DNA of 64,000 nucleotides from positions 22,544,558 through 22,608,557 of the forward strand of contig OY829652.1 of assembly GCA_963691815.1 (NCBI GenBank). The letters run 5' to 3'. The notes beneath the pieces were generated by a model. The model was not told the DNA's origin, did no database searches, and saw nothing but the letters and a program-made list of their open reading frames with translations. Below, piece after piece: positions 1 through 64,000 of the stretch. Position numbers and translations under genes: made by a program. Source of the stretch: Echiichthys vipera (taxonomy: Eukaryota; Chordata; Actinopteri; Perciformes; Trachinidae). Positions within the stretch are counted from its first letter, which is position 1; each line of letters starts with the position of its first letter.

Positions 1-3000
1 ACAGTATTTGACGGATGGCATTAATTATTTCCTTCCTTCTCCCTCTCCTCCCCTCTTATTTATTGGGTGCTTGAGCTGTAGCTCAAACTATATTTTAAGG
101 CAGTTGTTGGGACTACCTCTGGAGTGTATTGGGCAAGAGGTGGATGAAGCTGACACTTCTGACAAAAACAAACTAAATGGACAAATGAGATCAAACGGAA
201 TCTGCAGTCTTCTTTAGGTAAACAATGACAATGTCTTTTCAGCTCCTGATGCCTACTTTATTTACATTAAAGATGCGTTTATACAGTCTTTAATACATGA
301 ACATGTTATGGTGCATTAAAACATTGTAGACTGCATATACTTACTGTAGTTTTTTTTTTAGCTTTTTATTGCCTCTTATTCACTCATTCAAACACACACA
401 GATGATGGCAGGGCTACAATACACTGCAGATATTTGGTGTCTTTCTCAGGGACACTTTGACAGGTGAGCTGCAGGATTCTTATAATAACTTAGTCTTGGC
501 AACTTCTATGAAACAATTAATTAATTGAGAACATTTTATGATTTATATATATATATATATTGTATTCTCAATAACTGCTTGAAAATCTGTTCAATGCCAG
601 AACCAAGAGACAAACAAATGAAAAACCAAAATATTTTTTATTGTACATAATTCTCTGCAATTATGTTCTGTGCTCTTCTGCTTGGTTGTATTTTGCTCTG
701 TATCTCCACACCATAAATGAGGGAAAACCGCAATGATTTTCAAGCTTAAATAAAGGTTTGAATGGATGAATTAATGAGTGACTGCAGGCTCTCTGAAGCA
801 GTGGAGTGTTTAGTAATTAATCCACTATATATGACACGTGATTTTACTGCGGAAAAACACTTAATTGATTGTATCGATCAGCTGAAATGACCATAAAAAA
901 CTATTGGCTATCACATAGAAATAGTAACCTAGTACCTGTAATGGCTGTATATTGCTGATAATTTAGCACTAACATAAAGCGACACAGTACAGTATATATT
1001 GGAAAAATAAGAGAAATTTACTAGCATAGGGCCTTCTCCTGCCTGTCTTTGCCTGGAGCTCCCAGCCTAACAAATAGCCACTTTGCGCCTATGACTGCTG
1101 CCTCAGCTCAACACATCACTACTTCACCCAAGAAAAGTGAAACTCCCATCACACATACCTTCAGAGGAGATACAATGATTATGATAGACGAAATGCTCCA
1201 AAGAGCTCCTTTCATTTGTGTCAGTAGTCTATTTTTCTGATGGTGAATTTGTTAGAATGGGTGCAGGTACAGGAAAAACAACAGGGCTTTATTAACCTTC
1301 CAGTCTGTGGATTAGACATCAAGTCCATGGTGGCAGGACATCACTCAAGTCTGTCCCTGGTTTTGGATTAACAAACATTATAACAAATTGAAGTGAAGAA
1401 AGAAAGGCAGCAGGAGTCATCTGTCTTTTCTTCAGCCAATTAGTGAATGGAAATGTGAGCTGACATGGTTGTAAAAACGCCATTTTTGGAGAAGACACTA
1501 TCTGCGACAGCACTATCGAGCTTGTCTCTACAGCGGCACGCACACACGCCAACGCTCATCCAAGTTAACCCAAAAAATGCAAGTCACCATCAAACTATAA
1601 ATGCCAGCCCACACTCGCTTGGAAACAAGGAATAAAAAGGGAGACAAAAAAAAAAACAAGATAGAGAGAGACAGCACAGAAACTGCCGACAGCTGAGCTC
1701 AGGGAAACTAAAGATGGAGAGTAAAGGAATCGACAGCGTTGGCAGCACACCGACAGAGATGGAGGGGTGGAGAGGCAGAAATAGAGAGGTCAGAGGGAAG
1801 AAGAGACAAGATTAGGGACACTGATACTGAAGGTGTTGAGAGTTAGAGAGAGGCAGCCCTCACAGGGGAAAAAAGCCAAATAACCTAGCAGGAGCAAGGG
1901 AACATTTAGCAGTAGGGGAAGCAAAGGGAAAACAGGGCGAGTTTAAGGATGAAGAAAAAAAGAACTTCCCTCTGCACAATTCCACATCCTGTTATGGCCA
2001 GAGCACACACAGACCTCGAAAGCCGACAGTAGAAAGCCGACTTCACAGCCTGTGGTCTCTCCAGGGCTACCCAGCGATATATCTGTGTGAATAAATAGAG
2101 ACTTTTAAAGCTACCCTCTTATTGCTATTTGACAAGAGAAGGGGTGAGGAGGGAGCGGGGACGAAAAAAGGTTTGCTTTTAAAACCCACAGAAAATCTAT
2201 TAAAAGCTTTACATAAGGCATATTTACACAGGGACTAGTCCCGTCTGATCAATCTCTCTAACCTCCCTATGCCTCTTCCTCTCTGCCATTCCCCTTTTAA
2301 ACATCAGACATCTTTCTGACTCACAGCTTTTCTCCCATTTGATTCCCCCGACCCCACAAATCCCTGTCTTTCTCTTTCTGTTTCTCATTAGTATCAGTCT
2401 TTCTGCAGGAGAAAAGAAAGGAAAAAACAACTAAGAACTAAAATCAGGAATTCCACTGCTTTGGACTGACATGTTTGCGCAACAAAAATACCTCATGGTT
2501 AATGCATGAGCTGTAATTGCAGTGTAGCTGTCAGTGTGCAGGGCACTTAGTTGACCGTACAGAGCTGGGAGATGCATGAAAAGGACCACTTGGAGTCCGG
2601 CCATCTGTTAGAATGCCTTTGTGATACTAAAGGAGCACGACACCTTCAATAAACGTCTTTCTCTTTTAAATGCAGACATGTAGAGGTGTCTTTTTGTCAC
2701 GAGGTCACTCACACTTGGTTTGACAGCTCGCACTTGTGACTATACAGCAAATTAGCAGCTACTCTACGCACAGAGAGGCTACCTTCATTCAGCCAGCTTT
2801 TGCTTTGATTCAACAAGGGAACCCCACTGCAGGGTTTTGTAGTCGTTGGGTGGGAGTCAGCTTTCTTCTGAAGTTCTGTGTTTCTAAATATCTGTGGCGG
2901 CATTACAGTGGCGACCTGCTGGGACTGCTGTCACGCAGTGAAGGAAGTTATATGGGGGGGTAACATATGTGAATATGCGTTGGTATAGTTGGTTGAGCAT

Positions 3001-3114
3001 CCAGTTTTCAGGTCATTAAATCACTGAGACAACCCCCTAAGGCTTTACACATAAGCTGAGATGTGCATGTGTGCACGTGTCAGTTCCTTTGCAAATGTGT
3101 GACCATCATAGACT

Positions 3115-3560
3115 GTATGGATGAACTCTCCTTGACATCATCCATAAGTTTCTGAAGAGCCCGAATGATGGTGGCTCCAAGCAGCTCTGTCCATCACCAC
3201 CTTGACAGTGCCCAACCTGAGGTGGAGTGTGGATGGAGTCTCCTTTGACAGCACCCACCTGTCACTCAAAGTGCTATGACCTTAATTATGTATAACTTTA
3301 AGCCTTAATCAGATTTTAAGCAGATGTTATACAAAAATTCAACCCCTGTTGAACAAGGAAATGACTGTAGCTACACTTTTTCACACTATATTATCATCTT
3401 TAAACCAGCCTGTAAACATGATTAGTTATGCTGTACAGTTGTAAAGGTCTATGGGGACTGACTCACTTTTGGAGCCAGCCTCAATGGCCACCATTGGAGG
3501 AAATGCAGTTTATGGCACTCCCATATTGGCTTCAGTTTTCAGCACAGGAGGTTCCTGCTT
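3115..3560. repeat. Candidate dispersed fish repeat
   Basis: The segment around 3446-3560 (tatggggactgactcact, ttttggagccagcctcaa, and the following tggc...cattggcttcagtttt) resembles a non-coding repeat I recognise from many percomorph genomes. Class unknown; no termini or target duplication identified. Limits are approximate. Confidence 0.45.
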
Positions 3561-4115
3561 GATCTGCACACGTAGAGGCATCTCTAAGCCACTGGTAAAG
3601 AAACCATACTTGATATTCAGAACATTAATATAGAAGCAAACAATTATTTTCTATTTACAGATATAGTGGAGTAGTGGCATCCTGAGCAGATAATGAAGTC
3701 ACTCTCCCTCTGTGTGTGTTGGAATTCAAGCTTCTCTTTTGTTTGTTGTGATAGACAGTCCAACCGCGCATGCATGTAAGTGCATGTGGCAGTGAAAAAA
3801 CATGATTGTTTCATGTATTTGGGAGAGCTCCTTTTAATGATTGGTGTGTAACAATAATAGCCATGTGTTGAGGAAATGACACTCCTGGTGTGCGTCTCAC
3901 TTTTCCCAGCCACAGAATTTGTTTGGGGGAGTGTCTATGTGTGTGTGAGGTTGTGAAACATAATTATCATCTATTCCATGCTCCATAGAGTTGTTTTTTT
4001 TTTCATGATTTTTTTTTTTTTAAATTGTATGTGATCCAAATCACTTCCACTTCCAAAGCAGCGTGACACACAAGTCATAAGAGAGTCATCTCTTCTTGTG
4101 TATGAGCAGACCTGC

Positions 4116-4318
<203 letters not shown>

Positions 4319-4748
4319 CTATACCCCAAGGCAGACTGGTTTCACCATCTGTCCTTGCTGTGTCCTGTGATTTCCCTGTGTAATTCTGACAAATGTCAGA
4401 GTATGGGCAGGGGATGAGCTCTGACAAACTGCTCCAGACATCCTCAGTTCACACTCCCCCCCCCCGATACTCCTGACAAGCTCTCTGTCGCCTTCAACAG
4501 TGAGAACATTGGAAACTTCACGCTGCATTCACATGTCTCTCCAATAATTCATTTCTCCTGCACAGTGGAGAGGCATCAGAAATAATATACATTACAGCGC
4601 AAAAATATATCTACTGAAACTAGTGGCAACTCTGTTGTCAGGCAGCTGAAGTACTGAAACATAACCTGCCTGTTCAATAGCAAATGTGATGCTGTTGTTG
4701 CTGCACGCAATAACCTGTCTCCTCTCTGTGTGTGATTGTGGGTTGCAG

Positions 4749-63884
<59,136 letters not shown>

Positions 63885-64000
63885 GTTAGAGAAACAAACT
63901 CACAAGTCAACAGTATGCACGCTGACAGGAAAAAGTTCACTCACTGAAGGTCAGTCACTCATACTGACCACATGACCTTTACTGATGGACAGACAGAAAG

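Overview
The window is vertebrate genomic DNA, almost certainly from a ray-finned fish and probably a percomorph. This rests on long (GT/CA)n tracts, compact coding exons separated by repeat-filled introns, and several dispersed repeat types I recognise as typical of such fish: a Tc1-like element, L2/Maui-type LINE tails, hAT-like MITEs, a PIF/Harbinger fragment and tRNA-derived SINEs. The order-level assignment is inference.

Only one protein-coding gene is supported. Fourteen plus-strand exons between 4749 and 63884 join in frame, all with GT-AG introns, into 1038 codons. They encode most of a beta-1,4-N-acetylgalactosaminyltransferase of the B4GALNT3/4 family, best matching B4GALNT4. This Golgi enzyme makes LacdiNAc (GalNAc-beta1,4-GlcNAc) on glycoprotein glycans. 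Exons 1 to 6 encode the PA14-like lumenal domain, exons 7 to 10 a conserved segment that follows it, and exon 11 (1552 bases) a very long charged linker. The end of exon 11 and exons 12 to 14 encode the start of the CHGN-type glycosyltransferase domain. The cytoplasmic tail and transmembrane anchor lie upstream of the window. The catalytic C-terminus, including the family's DxH-type metal-binding motif, lies downstream.

Layout: 1-4748 is upstream intron with repeats and a 200-base GT tract. Exons 1 to 3 lie at 4.7-7.6 kb. A 9.5 kb intron leads to exon 4 (17.0 kb), a 21 kb intron to exon 5 (38.2 kb), and a 17.7 kb intron to exon 6 (55.9 kb). Exons 7 to 14 are packed into 59.2-63.9 kb. The three big introns carry nearly all mobile-element debris. 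This includes two non-autonomous hAT-type insertions with perfect 8-bp target duplications, a deleted Tc1 copy, a truncated L2 LINE with an open reverse-transcriptase reading frame, a Harbinger Myb-protein fragment, two SINEs, and two medium-size repeat families present three times each.

I found no new multi-gene system, RNA gene or CRISPR array. The observations most worth following are: an exact ~74-base segment joined to a GT tract that occurs at both 51.6 kb and 63.6 kb; UG-repeat tracts just upstream of two exon acceptors; the expanded low-complexity linker; nested transposon insertions; and a perfect 17-bp hairpin at 45.7 kb.
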